Assembly: GCA_022695795.1 (NCBI GenBank)
Contig: MU404134.1
Location: 124,001 to 188,000 of the forward strand
Length of the DNA: 64,000 nucleotides
Direction: 5' to 3'
Origin: Biscogniauxia marginata
Taxonomy: Eukaryota; Ascomycota; Sordariomycetes; Xylariales; Xylariaceae
A program made the translations under genes and the position numbers. Numbering within the stretch: position 1 is the first letter of the stretch; each line of letters starts with the position of its first letter. Below, one piece after another: positions 12,707-27,000 of this stretch. The notes under the pieces were generated by a model, which made no database searches, had not been told where the DNA came from, and saw only the letters and a list, made by a program, of their open reading frames with translations.

Positions 12707-13148
12707 TAACGTGTCTTATAAGCGAGTGAGCCACATAAGCGAGTGGGTTACTCGATTTCCCATATAAAATCGACTTTTTCAAAAATTCATAACTTTACTT
12801 TTAAATCTCGGAAAAATCTCGGATCTTTTTTTCTAGTTATATAACTATGTAATTTAACTAAAATAAAAATTAAAAAATTAAAAAGTGAAATATATAAAGA
12901 AATACGTAAAAGGTCCGTGCGTTTTATTATAATTTTAGTTTTTACGCGTTTTCTTTTCGTGTTTTTTAATATTAATTTTTTTTGAATTTTATTTTAGTTA
13001 AACTATATAGTTATATAATTAGAAAAAAAGGTCCAAGATTTTTCCGATTTTTATAAGTAAATTTATGAATTTTCGAAAAAGTCGATTTTATATAAGAAAC
13101 CATTTTATTCGCGAGCTTGTTTTGTCCACTCGCTTATATGGTACGTTA
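12707..13148. mobile_element. Foldback/MITE-like inverted-repeat element, copy A
   Basis: A 442-bp unit whose two halves are near-complete inverted repeats of each other (arms about 200 bp). The left arm starts TAACGTGTCTTATAAGCGAG and continues through CATATAAAATCGACTTTTTC and CTAGTTATATAAC. The right arm reads as the reverse complement (GTTATATAATTAG, GAAAAAGTCGATTTTATAT, CTCGCTTATATGGTACGTTA). The centre carries ACGTAAAAGGTCCGTGCGTTTT. No coding capacity. Copies B and C lie at 63218 and 63924. It is probably a non-autonomous DNA transposon; the flanking TA/TTA is too AT-rich to call a target duplication. Confidence 0.75.
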
Positions 13149-16056
13149 TATTGTTTTACTTTAATTACTTTGCTTTTTTATTATTATTATTACTTTTATA
13201 TATATATATACTTATTAATATTAATTAGTATTACTAAATATATAGTAATATAAATTAATAAAGTTAAAAGAGTTATTATTATATTAATCGAAAAACCTTT
13301 AATAATAATATAAGTGACACTAGTAATATTTTTTAGTTTTTTTTATCTTCTTTTCTTTTTACTTTTATTTAAACATATCGGAAAAAAAAGAGTGAAATCG
13401 TCGATGTAAAGTGTTACTTAATAAAACCTAAGTTAATAAGGTATTATAAACTTATTTAAATAATAAATAAACCTCGAAAATCAAAAATTCACGAAAGTTT
13501 AAACTTAGTTAATTAAATTAATTAAATTAATTTTAAGACGACTTTTAATTTTTATTAATTTACTCGATTTTATAATAATTAAATAAGAAAAAATTGATTT
13601 AATAATAATAAATATTCGTAATATTTATAAACTTTAAAGTTATTAATATAAGCACACTTAATATTTAAATACCAAAAATATATTAAAAAAGTATTAATAA
13701 CGTTTTAATAATTTTATAATAAATAACTTCTTAATAATGTTTTTTAATTATAAATAAGTTTAAAAAATATATTAATAAAGTAAAAGATTTATATTAAAAA
13801 AAGTAATTTAAAATATTTTGACATATTTATTAAATTCGTTATAAAACGAAAACCATTAATTTAAAATTCGCGAAAGCTAAAAATAATTAAATTGAAATAA
13901 CTAAATGATTTAACATAAAAAACGCTAGTTATTAAAATTAATTAAAGTATTATTTATCCGGAATTAACAATTTTTATTTAATTTTAATTAATATCGTTAT
14001 AATTTAAATAAGTCGTAATAAAATCGTTTAATTAATAAACGTCATTTTAAAAAGTTACGTATAATAAAAATCCTTTTTTTATTAATATATAATATTAAAC
14101 CTTAATTCGTTAAAATATTTTTTTAATTAAAACCTTTATTTTACTTAAAATTAAAGAGATTTAAGTTATAATTAATTACGGTAAAGTTAAATGAAATCTC
14201 GAGTAATTAATAAAAAAAAACCTTATATTAAAAGGAAATAACTAATAATTAACTTAATAACTTTAAAATTATTCGAGTTTTCCCGACTTTTATATAAATT
14301 TTTAACATTAAAAGCAATTAACCTTAAATTTAAAAAGGGGTTATATTATGCTTATTAATAATCCCTTTTCCTCGATATTTAATAATTCTTTATTATTTAA
14401 CTAATAAGTACTTATTTAATAAAAACTATTTTACTCGCTTTTTATATCTCTTTATTTAAAGTACCTTTATCTTTATTTATAAAGGTATCTTTTAATAGGT
14501 GTTTTTAATTATTTTACCTCGGGATTTCACTTTAAATATAACCTTGTTTATAACTTTAATTATAACTTATAAATATTATTTATATTAATAAGATTCCTTT
14601 TTTTATAATTATATTTAATAGTAGAGAAAAATAATTGTGTTATAAAAAGGTTTATATTACTTTAAAAAAAGTAAATAAGAAACTAATATGTTACTTTAAA
14701 ACTAAAACCTTTTTAAACTCCGGGATATTAACCTTTAATAATATATTTAAACGAAAGATAAAGGCTCGTAAAGACCTTAAAAAGCTTCGTTTCTTACTTT
14801 TTAACGGGTTAATTACTTATACCGGTTAATAATTAAAAGGAATAAATATACTACGTAATCTCACTAGTTAAAATATAAAATGAAATATATTTTTTATTAT
14901 AAAATACTTTAAAAGAGCTTAAAACAAGAAAAATAATTATATTAAAAGAATATAACGTTTTAAAGAATAAATTTAGGTTTTTCTTTAAATATTTATTATA
15001 TTATAAAGATATAATAAAAGTAATTTTATATAGTAATTTTAACCGCTTTTTTAAGAGAAACAACGATATTTTTTTAATATATTACGTTATTAATACTTTA
15101 TAAATATATATCTTGCGATAAAACGACATTTTAATATAAAATAAAATAAAATTTAATATTATTATAATTAAATAATTATTACGTTTTTTAGGTTAAAAGT
15201 AAAAAAATAAAAGAAAATAAAATAAACCTAGAAATACTTTAAATTATATTAAATAAACTTTCTTTTTATTAAAAAGCATTAAAACTAAACTTTAAAAAAG
15301 AATAATAATTAATTATAATATACTTTTTAAATTATTAATTAAATTTAAACATTTAATTAATATTTATAAAAACTTAAAAAAAGCTTAATAATATTTAATT
15401 AATAAGGACGAAAATAACGATGTTAATTAATTTTATATTAATTAAAAGTATTATAAAAATAATAAAAGCAAATAATATTACTTTAAAAACCGTTTCGATT
15501 ATAAAAATGAAAATGTTAAATTTATAAAAAAAATGAATATTAATTTGTGAAATATTTTAAATAAAAGTAAAAAGAAATAAAATTATAATAAAAAGCTAAA
15601 AAAAGATAAACTAAAAATAATTATACAACATTTTTAGCGGATTACGAAAAAATCGAAAAAAATGAAAAAGTAAACTTAAAGTTTAAACAAAAAAAGAATA
15701 ATATATAAAACTTTAACGAGTAACTTAAAAACAAATAATATATAATTATAATTTATTTATTTAATTAAGTATTTTAATATCAAGTTATATGTTTTCACCT
15801 TTTAAATCACGATTTTACATTTAATATTATATTCGTTTTAAATTAATATATAAAAAACGTTTTTTAAAGGATTATATTAAATATTAATATAATATATATA
15901 TTTATAATAAAAAAGGATAATACTTAATATTTATTAAAAAGTATTTAAATTAAAAATTAAAAATAAATAATAATCAAGTAAAAAAAGTTAATATTAAATT
16001 TAAACCCAAATTTTTTATTAAATTACTAAAAATAATCACGATTAATACGTTATTCG
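13149..16056. other. RIP-mutated DNA of unrecognised origin
   Basis: About 2.9 kb of AT-rich sequence. Lysine/isoleucine-rich short frames such as 14635-14829 are what random AT-rich DNA gives. The composition suggests degenerate repeat DNA, perhaps another transposon class, but no domain or terminal repeat could be identified. Confidence 0.5.
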
Positions 16057-16536
16057 TGTGATGAACCTCCTTGTATATTCCTAGTTAGCTGACTTTACAA
16101 GTAAGTACGTATTAAGTTTTCTTAATTTAAAGGTAACAATAAATTAAGATTAGTTTAAGTGATTTATAATGTTTTGTTCGTTAAAGATATTTTAAGGTAC
16201 TTTTACTATAATATTAAAAAGTAACTATAATCTTAAATTAATAACTAAGAAATTAATAACTAAGAAATTAATAACTAAGAAATTAATAACTAAGAAATTA
16301 AAACAAATAATTAGAAATAAAGGAAATTCCTTTTTTCTTATATTCGTTTTCCTTTTATATATAATTTCCGTTTTAATATGTTAAATACCTTTAAATCACT
16401 TTATTTAAAATGATTTATCTTATACTACTAAATGAATATACTTAAATCACCTTATTTATAATGATTCATATCTTTATAGTTCGTATTTTAACATTCTTAT
16501 AAGAAAAACTCCTTTAATAAGTTTTAATTCGTAATA
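16057..16536 (-). repeat. LTR, left end of element 1 (U3 type A)
   Basis: Starts TGTGATGAACCTCC and ends TTCGTAATA, a mutated form of the family ends TGTGACGAACC...GTTCGTAACA as read on the plus strand. Contains a local expansion of a 15-bp word at 16235-16294. Confidence 0.75.
16235..16294. repeat. 15-bp tandem repeat, 4 copies, inside LTR
   Basis: Unit AAATTAATAACTAAG repeated four times. Other LTRs of the family have one copy of the related word at this place, so this is a local expansion. Confidence 0.85.
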
Positions 16537-19500
16537 TTATTTCTCTTCTCTTAAAATCTTTGTTTTAAAGATAATTTATAAGTTTTTTTTCTTTTTTATT
16601 TTCATTATATTTAATAATTAAGTAGTTAAACGTCGTCGTAATAACTAAAAGTTTAAACGCAAAAAACTCTTTTAACGCATTTGTAAGCTAGGTATATATG
16701 TCGATATTATACTTTACTTTTTCTATTTCGATCGAAAATTAAAATACGTTATTATCGAGAGTAAATCAAAAAAATATAGCGAATATGTTCGTCGTGATCG
16801 TTTTTATAACGGTATAAAAATTCCTTTAAATTCCTTTAAGCGGTTAAACGTTAAAAATAATCGTTTATTTCTTTAAAAGCGTTAAGCGGAGGCGGCGCTC
16901 TTTAAACTTTAATTCGAAATAAATAAATTTATTATACGTATTTTTAAGTTACGTCGATAACGTGACCTTCTTTATAAAAAAGATTTAAAAATGTTATAAC
17001 GAGGTTTTTAAAACTTAAATAAGTTAAAAAAGCAGGAATAATTTAAAGAAAAACAAAAACGTCTTTAAACTAAATAATAATCTTTTACTAAATAAACTAA
17101 AGTTACTTTCAAGGCCGTTCCTTCCTTCGACTTATCTTTTTTAAGTTAAAATCCCGATTTTTAAGTCTTTTTAACCGGTTTGGATTTTATCGATAAAACT
17201 TATTAAGTATGTCTTTTAAGTTTATTAAATGCTTAAATAATTCCTATATATTTTCCTTTAATAAGTATTCTTTCTATTTAACTAAATATTATAATTAATT
17301 ATTAATTCTTTTTAAGTTTAAAATCCTTTTTATTTCATATTTATTTAGTTTTTCTTTAATTTTATTCCGGGTTTTTAATAAGGCGTTCTTCGGTATTAGT
17401 TTTAATAACAATATATAAAAAATTAAATATATTTTAAATTCCTTTAATAGTTTTAATTTATAATTAACATTCGAGATAACTTCTTCGATTTTATATAGTT
17501 TTAATTTTTTAAATTTTAGTTTCTTATTAAGCCGTTTTATTTTAATTTAAAGCGTTTTTATTATTACGCCTTATTATTAACGAAGTAAGTAAACCATATC
17601 TCCCCTCTTAAGAATTAATCTATTAATTCTTTTTTTATTATAATACTTTATTATTTTATTTTAAATGAACTATAATTCTTTTTATAGCTGTCACTATATT
17701 ATTTAAACTTTCTCAAATAATACCTTTACTTTTAAGGTTTTTATTTTAACTTTTAATGCTTTTATAAATTCGATCGATTATTTTTAAATTTTTAAATTTT
17801 AATTATATACTGCTTCGTATAGTAACATCTTTATATCTTCGTTAATCGAAATGTTATATACTATTTAAGTTACTAATAATAATTCTATTTAGTTATTTAT
17901 TTCCTAGTTAATATAACTTCGTAAATATTATTTTATTGTTTAGTTTAATCTTTTTATTTATTCGTTTATCTAGGGATAATACGTTATAAATAACTTTTAT
18001 TTAATTTTCATTCGTTTTATTAAACTAATTTAAAACTTTGACGTAAATAACTTATTTCTATTTAAAATAATACGTTTTAATAATCTATATTTATTAATAT
18101 ATTCTCTTAAAAAACTAAAAACTAGCTATTCTATTATGCTTAACTTGTTAAACGATAAAAAGTAAACATATTTCGTAAGTTTATTAATAATTATCTATAT
18201 ATTATTATAAGGTACTTTTATAATAAGATCTTTTAACTTAAGGAATTTCATTATAAAATCCTATATAATTATATGCCACGCTTTATTAAGTATTTAAATT
18301 AATTATAATAATTTATATGGTTTATATCGTGATATCTTAGCTTTATTATAAACGTTATAATTCTTTATAAATTTTTTAATTATTTATCGCATTTTTAGAA
18401 AGTCGAATTCTTTTTAAAGTCGTTTTATCGTTTTAAAAATTCCTTGGTAACTATATAAAAGATATTCGTGGAATTCTTTAACGAATTCGTTTTATACTTG
18501 TTTTAATATATAAACCTTTTCCTTATATAAGAGAAGTTCGTTATTAAATCCTTATTAAAATTATAATTACTTTTTTTTAATTATAATTTTCTTTAAAACG
18601 TTATTTCTAGTTTCTTATGTTAATTCGCATATAAACTAATATAACTAATTCGTTATTTTGTTATTTAAATATCTAGATATTTTTTTTATTAATTTTTAAT
18701 TTATAATATCTTTTTCTATTAAGAAAATCTATTTAAATGTTTTCTTTTTTCTTAATATAATGGATTTTAAAATTAAACTTAAATAGGAAAATTATTTAAC
18801 GCTTATATCTTTAATTAAGTGTTTATATTATTATAAATCGTGTAAAGTTCTTATAATTTAAATAAATATTAATAAGTTCTTTAGTTCTACTAAGTCATGA
18901 TTTTTATTCTTTTAATGCTTTAATAATTATTAATAATTCCTTATTATAAATCTAATAATTTAATTTAGCACCGTATAGTGTTTTAAATAAGTACGCGACT
19001 AAATACCATTTTCTATTATCTTTTAATTACTTTAAAAATTACTCCGATAGCGAAATTTAAGGCGTTTATCCTTAGTCGTTTCTTTTTATTTTTCGTTTAA
19101 AAATTTATATATAACCTCGCTAGTTACTACTTCTTTTAACTATTAAAAAGCCTATTTAGCTTTTTTAATAAAATGAAAAGCTTTTTTTGTTTTCGTTAAA
19201 ATAGTTAATTTCGTTAATAATTTAACGATTCGCTTAAAATCTTAAATGAGTTATTTAACGTAATTAATAAAGCCAAAAAATGCGTGTATGTTTATAACAC
19301 TTTTAAGTTTTAACTAATCTTTAATTATTACTATTTTTCCTTTTTAAATATAGATTTCTTTTAAACTTATTATAAACCTTAAATAATCTAGTTTTTTAAC
19401 ATGCTATTTATTTTTAGTTAAATAAATAAGTAAGTTTACCTTTTTTAGGGGTTTTAATATTTATTTTATATGTTTTTTATACTCTTTTTCGCTTTTTAAG

Positions 19501-22500
19501 TAAATTAATATATCATTTAAATAAATAAATACAAATTTATTTAAAAACTTATAAAAAACCGTTATAATTATATGTTAAAATGTAATAAGTGCGTTAATAA
19601 GTCTAAATAACATAACCTTATACTTATAATGTCTATATACCGTTTAAAAGGCGGTGTATTATTCATGTTTTTTAGCCATTTTAATTATATAATAATTATC
19701 GCGAAAGTTTAATACTATAAAGATTTAAGCTTTATTAATTTGTTTTTTATAAGTTTTATTAGTAATAACGAATATCCGTTTTTCTTTGTTATTTTATTAA
19801 GGTGTTAATAATTAATTACTTGTCGTTATATTAAATTTCTTTTTTTATTAATATATTACTTTTTGTTTTTGTCGACTTTTAATACTATAATTACTAGGTA
19901 TCTAAACAAAGACTTTAATTCTTAAATATATTCTTTATTAAGATCCTTTTAAATTCCTTTTATAGTGCTTTTTGTTTTTCTTAATTTATAAAATATATTA
20001 AGAATAGTTTTAGTTATTTTCTTTTTTTAAAGTAAATCTAATAATCTCATTAGTTATGTTTTAATAATTCTTTTTTTGTTTTATTTCTAAATAATTTATA
20101 AAAACGGAGGTACTTACGTAATACTCTTTTCGTTAGATTTTTAAGCTTAATTACTCGAATTATATAAGCGATATGTTTCGTCTTTACATTTGTTTTTTTA
20201 GAGTCACTTACGATACTCATTTTATAACCTGTAATAATTAATTTCTCTTAATTTTAATCTTAATAAAGCGTGTTTATCTTGAAATTTATTTGTAAATTAC
20301 TTTTTTTAAGCTAATTTATTTTTAGAATTATGTTATAACTTAATATGTATATAATGTTAAAAATGACTTGCTTAGGATATTTTTAAATGGTTATTAAGAG
20401 AATAATTATTTTTCTTAGTATTTTATTATTTTCGTAATTAAATATATATTTTTTAAAGTTTTGTAATTAATATAAACTTTATTTATATACTTATAATATA
20501 TTATCCTTTTAAGTTATCTTAATTAAAACATAACTTTTATTTATTTTTAAGTTTATAAGGGCTTTATACTCCTTTTTATTATATTTAACTTTAGTTATAA
20601 TAATATTATCGAGTCTTAACTAGACTTCGTATAAAGACTTATTATTTATGGCTTCTCGTTGCTTTACTAGCGAGAGCCTTTATTGTTTTTTGGTTTTCCA
20701 CGTTTCCTCTTTTTTAGGTTTCTTTAAGTCGTTACGGCCCGAATATCTTTTTATTTTTAGGCTTTTATAAAAATATGTTTCTAGTAATTATTATTTAAAT
20801 AATCTCTTTAACTACCTTTTAAATAGTAAGGGGTAAAAGGTTTATCTTTTATATAAAATTTTATATATTAAAACTTTAATTCTTTTTTAAAGGCCTTTTT
20901 ATAACCTAAGTTTATTTTCTTATTAATTTAAAATCTTTTAAGGTTTTAGATTATTTTCAAATAAAAAGCATAATTTTCGGATTTACTTATTAAAGGTAAC
21001 TTAATATCTCTTTATAAGTTTATATAGATTTTTAAAAACTCTCCCTTTTTTTTAAAATATATCTTAATAATTCGTTTATAATTTAATTTAATCGCATGTA
21101 TTTTTATTTATTATTTTATTAAATACTTTTTTACGGATTTAAATAGACTTATATCGTACTTAGCTCGCTTTTCGAGCTAATATGGAAAATATAGTCCTTT
21201 TTATAATTCTTATAATTCTTTTTTAATTTCGTCTTTTTTGAAACCCGCTTTAAGCAAATCGTGTATATCACATAGTATTAAAATATAACATATATAACCC
21301 TTAATAATTACTTTATTATTTTTTTCGGAACTTAAATAAAAATAACATGCTTTAAAATAATGTGGCTATCGTGGGATATTATTATAAATACATTTGTTTT
21401 TTTTCGTGTTATTACTTTCTAGTTTTTAAGGATAATAACCGGCTTTATCTTTAAAACTTCTATGTATTTAACAAGTATTATTAATATAAAAGCTCTAATA
21501 TAACGATATATATTCCTTTTTTAGTTATTTTTTCATTTTTAGCTTTATTTTAAGTTCTTTATTTAGTAACTTATTAAGCTAGCTAGCACTATTTAAGCTT
21601 TAATAAATATCGTAATTATTATTTATATAAAACTTTTAATTTAAGTTATTATATTTATTTATTTCTTAATATATTTCGCATTTATTATTATTATAATGGC
21701 TTTAATATAATTTATTATAATTTAACTTAATTCCTAAGTCGTATTTTAGTTTATAAATATCGTATTTATATAGTAATTCGTTTTTATTATATTTTTATTT
21801 AGTTTGTTTTAGCGTAAAGTATTTTAAATACGAGTAGTCGTGTTTTAAGTAGTCTTTACAATCGACTTAATAATATTTATAATTTCCTTTTATAAGGACT
21901 TCTTCGTCCTTTTTTGCCTTAATAATAGTAATAATAAACACTTAATTTATCTCCTTATTATTTTCGAAATAAACCCTTATTTCGGAAGTTCTTTTCTCAG
22001 GTTAAAGAATTCCTTTTATTTTTAGTTTTTATTTCTTAAAGCTTCAACACTCGTTTTTATAATGTTTTTTCTTTTTATAATTAAAATATTTAATAGTTAA
22101 TTTATTTTGTTTTTTTTGCTCCTTTTAAGTAACATTAATTTTAATAAAGTTTAACTTGGTTTTAGTGCTTTTCCTTATTTCGGCACTGCTTTTATGATTT
22201 CCTCTTTTCTGCTAATCGCCGTTCCTTCGTTATACCGTTTTTTTCTTTTTAAGGTACCATTTAAAGTTTTCGTTATTAATAACAATTATTATTATAACGT
22301 AATTATTAAACTTTTTTAGGTTTTTTTCTTTATATAGATTTATTTTATATAACTTATTTTTTATATAGTTTTTTAATCTTTAATAAAATAAGTAATATAA
22401 GCTTTTAATAAGTAATTATAATTAATTTACGAGTTTTTTAAACTTAATAGCGTAATTTAAAGCTTTCTTATTTTATCGCAATTTGTAAAGTCGAGTTTTA

Positions 22501-23204
22501 ACTTGTTACTTAAGAATTAAGTTACTAAATATAAACTTAAATTGTTTTTTAAATTCTTTATATCTTTTAAGCGTTTAATCCGTTTTTTAAATGATTTTTT
22601 AACACTAATTAAAACTAGGTTAAGGCAGTTTCGACGAGGAGTTAAAATACCGTAAAAACCTTTTATTCTTTAATAGTAATTGTTTTATAATAAAACTATA
22701 AATAAGTTCCGGCCTAAATTAAAAATCCCTTTAAATCGCTTAACTTATTATATTTATTAAATGTAATTAATTTAAAACCTTTTATATCGGGGGTTATTAT
22801 GTTATTTTCGTTGTTTAAGTTATTAAGGTCGCTATCGTTTAAAGGTGGTTTCGGTTATTTGTTTTTAAGAGGTAGGGGTTGTTTTATTTATTTATTTTCT
22901 TTTTTAGGTGTTTTTTTCTTTTTCTCTCCTTTTTCCTTAAATGATTCTTTTTGTTAAACTTCTAAGGTGTTCTTTTAAGACTCTTTTTTAGCTATAATTA
23001 TAATTAACTTTTATGTTAGTTCTTTTAAACCTTTTTATTATACCGTAAAAAAATTTAAAGCTTTTCTTTAAAAGCTTATTAATTATTATTTTTTTATTTT
23101 TTTATTACTCTTTAGTTTTAAGGGGCATGCTTATCTTAAAACGGTTCGACCGAAAATCCCTTTTCTTAAACTAATATTAAGCACCGATTAAAGAGCTATT
23201 AAAA
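16537..23204 (-). pseudogene. Degenerate gag-pol of element 1
   Basis: Reading the minus strand, the block near 19.40-19.75 kb corresponds to the reverse-transcriptase block of element 2, and that near 17.95-18.45 kb to the integrase zinc-binding and core block, but both are full of stops and TpA changes. The internal length (6668 bp) is close to that of element 2 (6685 bp), so it was once full length. No functional protein is possible. Confidence 0.7.
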
Positions 23205-23543
23205 TATAACGAATCTCCCTATATATTCCTAGTTAACTGACTTCATAAGTGAGTACGTACTAGGTTTTCTTAATTTAAAAGTAATAATGAATTAAGATTA
23301 ATTTAAGTGATTTATAATGTTTTTATTCGTTAAAGAGATTTTAAGGTACTTTTATTATAATGTTAAAAAGTGACTATAATCTTAAATTAATAGCTAAAGA
23401 ATTAAAATAAATAACTAAATACATAGGAAATTCCAATTTATTTATACTTTATTCTTTTTAAGGGGTAATACCCATATTCTTTTTAATTCTTAAGAGTTTG
23501 ATAGAGAATTCTAATATTCTCTCTAATTCTTAAGAGTCTAATA
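23205..23543 (-). repeat. Right LTR of element 1, first part (U3 type D)
   Basis: Begins TATAACGAATCTCCC, the mutated family start, directly after the conserved internal end AAAGAGCTATTAAAA. It is cut at 23543 by insertion of element 2. It contains imperfect copies of an AATTCTTAAGAGT-type word that resume after the insert. Confidence 0.8.
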
Positions 23544-24027
23544 TGTGACGAACCTCCTTGTGTGTTCCTAGTCAGCTGACTTCACAGGTAAGTACGTACT
23601 AGGTTTTCTTGATTTAAAGGTAATAGTGGGTTAAGATTGATTTAATTGGTTCATAATGTTATGTTCGTTAGAGAGGTTTCAAGGTACTCTCACTATAGTA
23701 TTAAAGAGTAACTATAGTCTTAAATTAATAGCTAAAAAACTAGAAAGAATAACTAAATACACAAGGAGATTCCGATTTATTTATACTTTAGAGGCAAATA
23801 AAGAACACTTATTTTCTCTTTAATTCTCTATGGATTTTTAAGGAGAGTTATAAAGAATCCCACTTCTCTTTAATTCTTTATGGATTTTTAAGGAGAGTTA
23901 TAAAGAATCCCACTTCTCTTTAATTCTTTGTGGATTCTTAGGAAGAGTTACAAAGAATCCCACTTTAGGTCACGAGACCCTCAAAATCACGTGACCTTTT
24001 CCTGTTTTATCCTTATTAGTCGTAATA
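23544..24027 (-). repeat. LTR of element 2 (left), U3 type B
   Basis: 484 bp, starts TGTGACGAACCTCC and ends CGTAATA. Contains three tandem copies of a 50-bp unit at about 23806-23960 (unit around TGGATTTTTAAGGAGAGTTA). The same length and structure occur in the right LTR. Confidence 0.88.
23806..23960. repeat. 50-bp tandem repeat, 3 copies, in LTR
   Basis: Three copies of a unit running from CACTTCTCTTTAATTC to AAAGAATCC. The partner LTR has the matching array at about 30976-31130. Confidence 0.85.
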
Positions 24028-27000
24028 CTATTTCTCCCCTTTTTTGTTTTTGTTCTTAAAATAATCGGGTAGGTTTCTTTTTTTTTATTTTATTATTCGC
24101 TATGCTTTTTAGAAGAGTAACTAAATCTTTTATACGTGTAAGCAAGAAATCCTCTTTTAAATATTATAAGGAACTGGTTTGCGCGATTTCTTAATTTAGT
24201 TTTAAAGTTATACTTTATTTTTAATGCTTTAATAAGGGCTTGTCTTATAAGATGTTAAAGGGTCGTAACAAGTGTTAAAATTATAATGCTTTAAATATGT
24301 CGTTTTATAATGAAAACCTTATTTTGTTATTTTCTTTTAAGAACCTTCGTATTAAGAAGTTACAAGTTAATCGTGAGAAACGTGTTATTAAATAGTCGTT
24401 CCTAGATCTTTAACGTCGTTATTAAAAAAAGGCCCGTTAAGAATTTAAGTGTCGGCAAGCCGAGGCTAGCGAGGCTTTAAGTTATTTAATTCGTTTAAAC
24501 TAATAACAAGATTTTCTTTAAAAAAAGGGTATACAATTTATTTAAAGAGGTTTTTAGAACTTAAATAAAATGGAAAAGTAAAAACGTATTAAAGCAGAAC
24601 AAAGACACTTTAATGAAAAACAATAACGGACGAAGGAATTACTACGTCAATTTAAATCTAAGTAAGACGTGCTTGCTTTGGGGGTTTTCCCCTCCTTCAA
24701 TTGGTCTCAACTGGATTTTTAGGCTTCCCCGGTCGATCCGGATTTTGGCGGTAAAAGTTCACAAGTTCATTCGCCAGATTTTTTAGGTGTTTAAGTGGTT
24801 CTTAAGTGTTTTCTTTTAATAAGTAACCTTTTTATTTAACAAAATACTATAATTAACTTTTGACTTGTTTTAAATTTAGTATCTTTTTTATTTTATATTT
24901 ATTAGGATTTTTTTTAAATTTTAATTGGTTTTTTAGCATAGCGTTATTTAATGCTAGTTTTAAAAATAAAACATAAAATACAGGATATATTTTAAATCCT
25001 TTTAATAATACTAACTTATAATTAATTTTCGAAATAATCTCTTTAATCTTATATAGTCTTAATTTCTTGAATTTAAGTTTTTTGCTAGGTCGCTTTGTTT
25101 TAATTTAAGGTGTTTTTAATGTTACGCTTTGTCGTTAATAAAGCAAGTAAACCATGTCTCTTTTCCTAAAAATTAGTCCTTTAATTCTTCTTTTATTATA
25201 ATACTTTGTTATTCTGTTTTAAATAAATTATAATTTTTTCTATAGTTGTTATTATATTGCTTAGATCTTTTTAGATAGTACTTTTGCTCTCGGGGCCTTT
25301 ATTTCGACTTTTAGTGCTTCTATGAGTTTAATCGGTTGTCTTTAAACTTCCGCCTTTTGTCTGTATACTGCCTCGTGTAGTGATATTTTTATGTTTTCGT
25401 TAATTAAAGTGTTATATGCTATTTAGGCTATTAATAGCAATTCTACCTAGTTATTCATTTCCCAGTTAATATAGCTTTGTAAATATTGTTTTATTATTTA
25501 GTTTAGTTTTTTTATTTGTTTATCGGTTTAAGGGTAATACGTTATAAACAATTTTTACTTGATTCTCATTCGTTTTATTAAGCTAGTCCAAAATTTTAAC
25601 GTAAATAACTTGTTTCTATTTAAAATAACGCGTTTTAGTAACCCATGTTTATTAACGTACTTTTTTAGGAAACTAAAGGCTAATTATTCTACTATACTTA
25701 ATTCGTTAAATGATAAAAAGTAGGCGTATTTCGTAAGTCTATTAACAATTACCTATATACTATTATAAGGTACTTTTATAGTAGGATCTTTTGACTTTAA
25801 AAGTTTCACTACGAAATCTCATGTAATTATGTGCCACGCTTTATTAAATATCTAGATTAGTTATAATAATCTATATGGTTTATATCGTAATGCTTTAACC
25901 TTATTATAAATGTTATAATTCTTTATAATTCTTTTAATTGTTTATCATATTCCTAGAAAGTCGAATTCTTTTTAAAGTCGTTTTATTGTTTTAAAAATCC
26001 CTTAGTGGTTATATAGAGGATGTTCGTAAAATTCTTTGACAAATTCGTCTTGTACTCGTTCTGGTATATATACCTTTTCCTTATACGAGAGAAGTTCGTC
26101 GCTAGATCCTTGTTAAAACTGTAATTATTTTTCTTTTTAATTGTAATTTTCCTTGAATTATTATTTTTAGTTTCTTATGTTAATTCATATATAAGTTAAT
26201 ATAACTAATTCGTCATTTTGTTATTTAAATATTTAGATATCTTTTTTGTTAATTTTTAATTTATAATCTCTTCTTTTATTAAAAAGATTTATTTAAATAT
26301 TTTCTTTTCTCTTGATATACTAAATTTTAAAATTAAAATTAAATAGGAAAATCATTTAACGCTCGTGTTTCTAGTTAAGCGTTTATGTTGTTATGAATCG
26401 TGTAAGGTTCTTATGGTTTAAATAAATGTTAATAGGTTCCTTAGTCCTGTTAAGCCATGGTTCCCATTTCTTTAGTGCTTTAATAACTATTAATAATTCC
26501 TTGTTATAAATTTAATAGTTTAGTTTAGCATTATATAGTGTTTTAAATAGGTACGTAACTAGGTACCATTTCTTATTATCTTTTAATTACTTTAGAACTA
26601 CTTTAATGGCGAAATTTAAAGCGTTTATCTTTAATCGTTTCTTTTTATTTTTGTTTAAAAGTTTATATATAACCTCACTAGTTATAACTTTTTTTAATTG
26701 CTAAAAAGCCTGTTTAGCTTCTTTAGTGAAATGGAAAGCCTCTCTTGTTTTTATTAGGGTAATTAATTCCGTTAATGGTTTAACGATACGTCCAAAATCT
26801 TTAATAAGTTATTTAACATAATTAATAAAGCCAAGAAATACGCGTACGTTTGTGACATTTTTAGGTTCTAGCTAATTCTTAATTATTACTATTTTTCCTT
26901 TTTAAATACGGATTTCCCTTAAACTTATTATAAACCCTAAATAGTTTAGTTTTTTGATATGCTATTTACTTTTAGTCAGATAAACAAGTAGGTTTACTTC

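Noticed and set aside
13065..13253. 62-aa Tyr/Ile-rich frame
   Set aside because: It overlaps the right arm of foldback copy A and simple TTATTA repeats.
14635..14829. Lys/Ile-rich 64-aa frame in the AT-rich block
   Set aside because: Expected by chance in sequence this AT-rich; no domain and no codon structure.
16057..16536. CRISPR-like reading of the short tandem arrays in LTRs
   Set aside because: Units are directly adjacent with no unique spacers; this is a eukaryotic nuclear locus.
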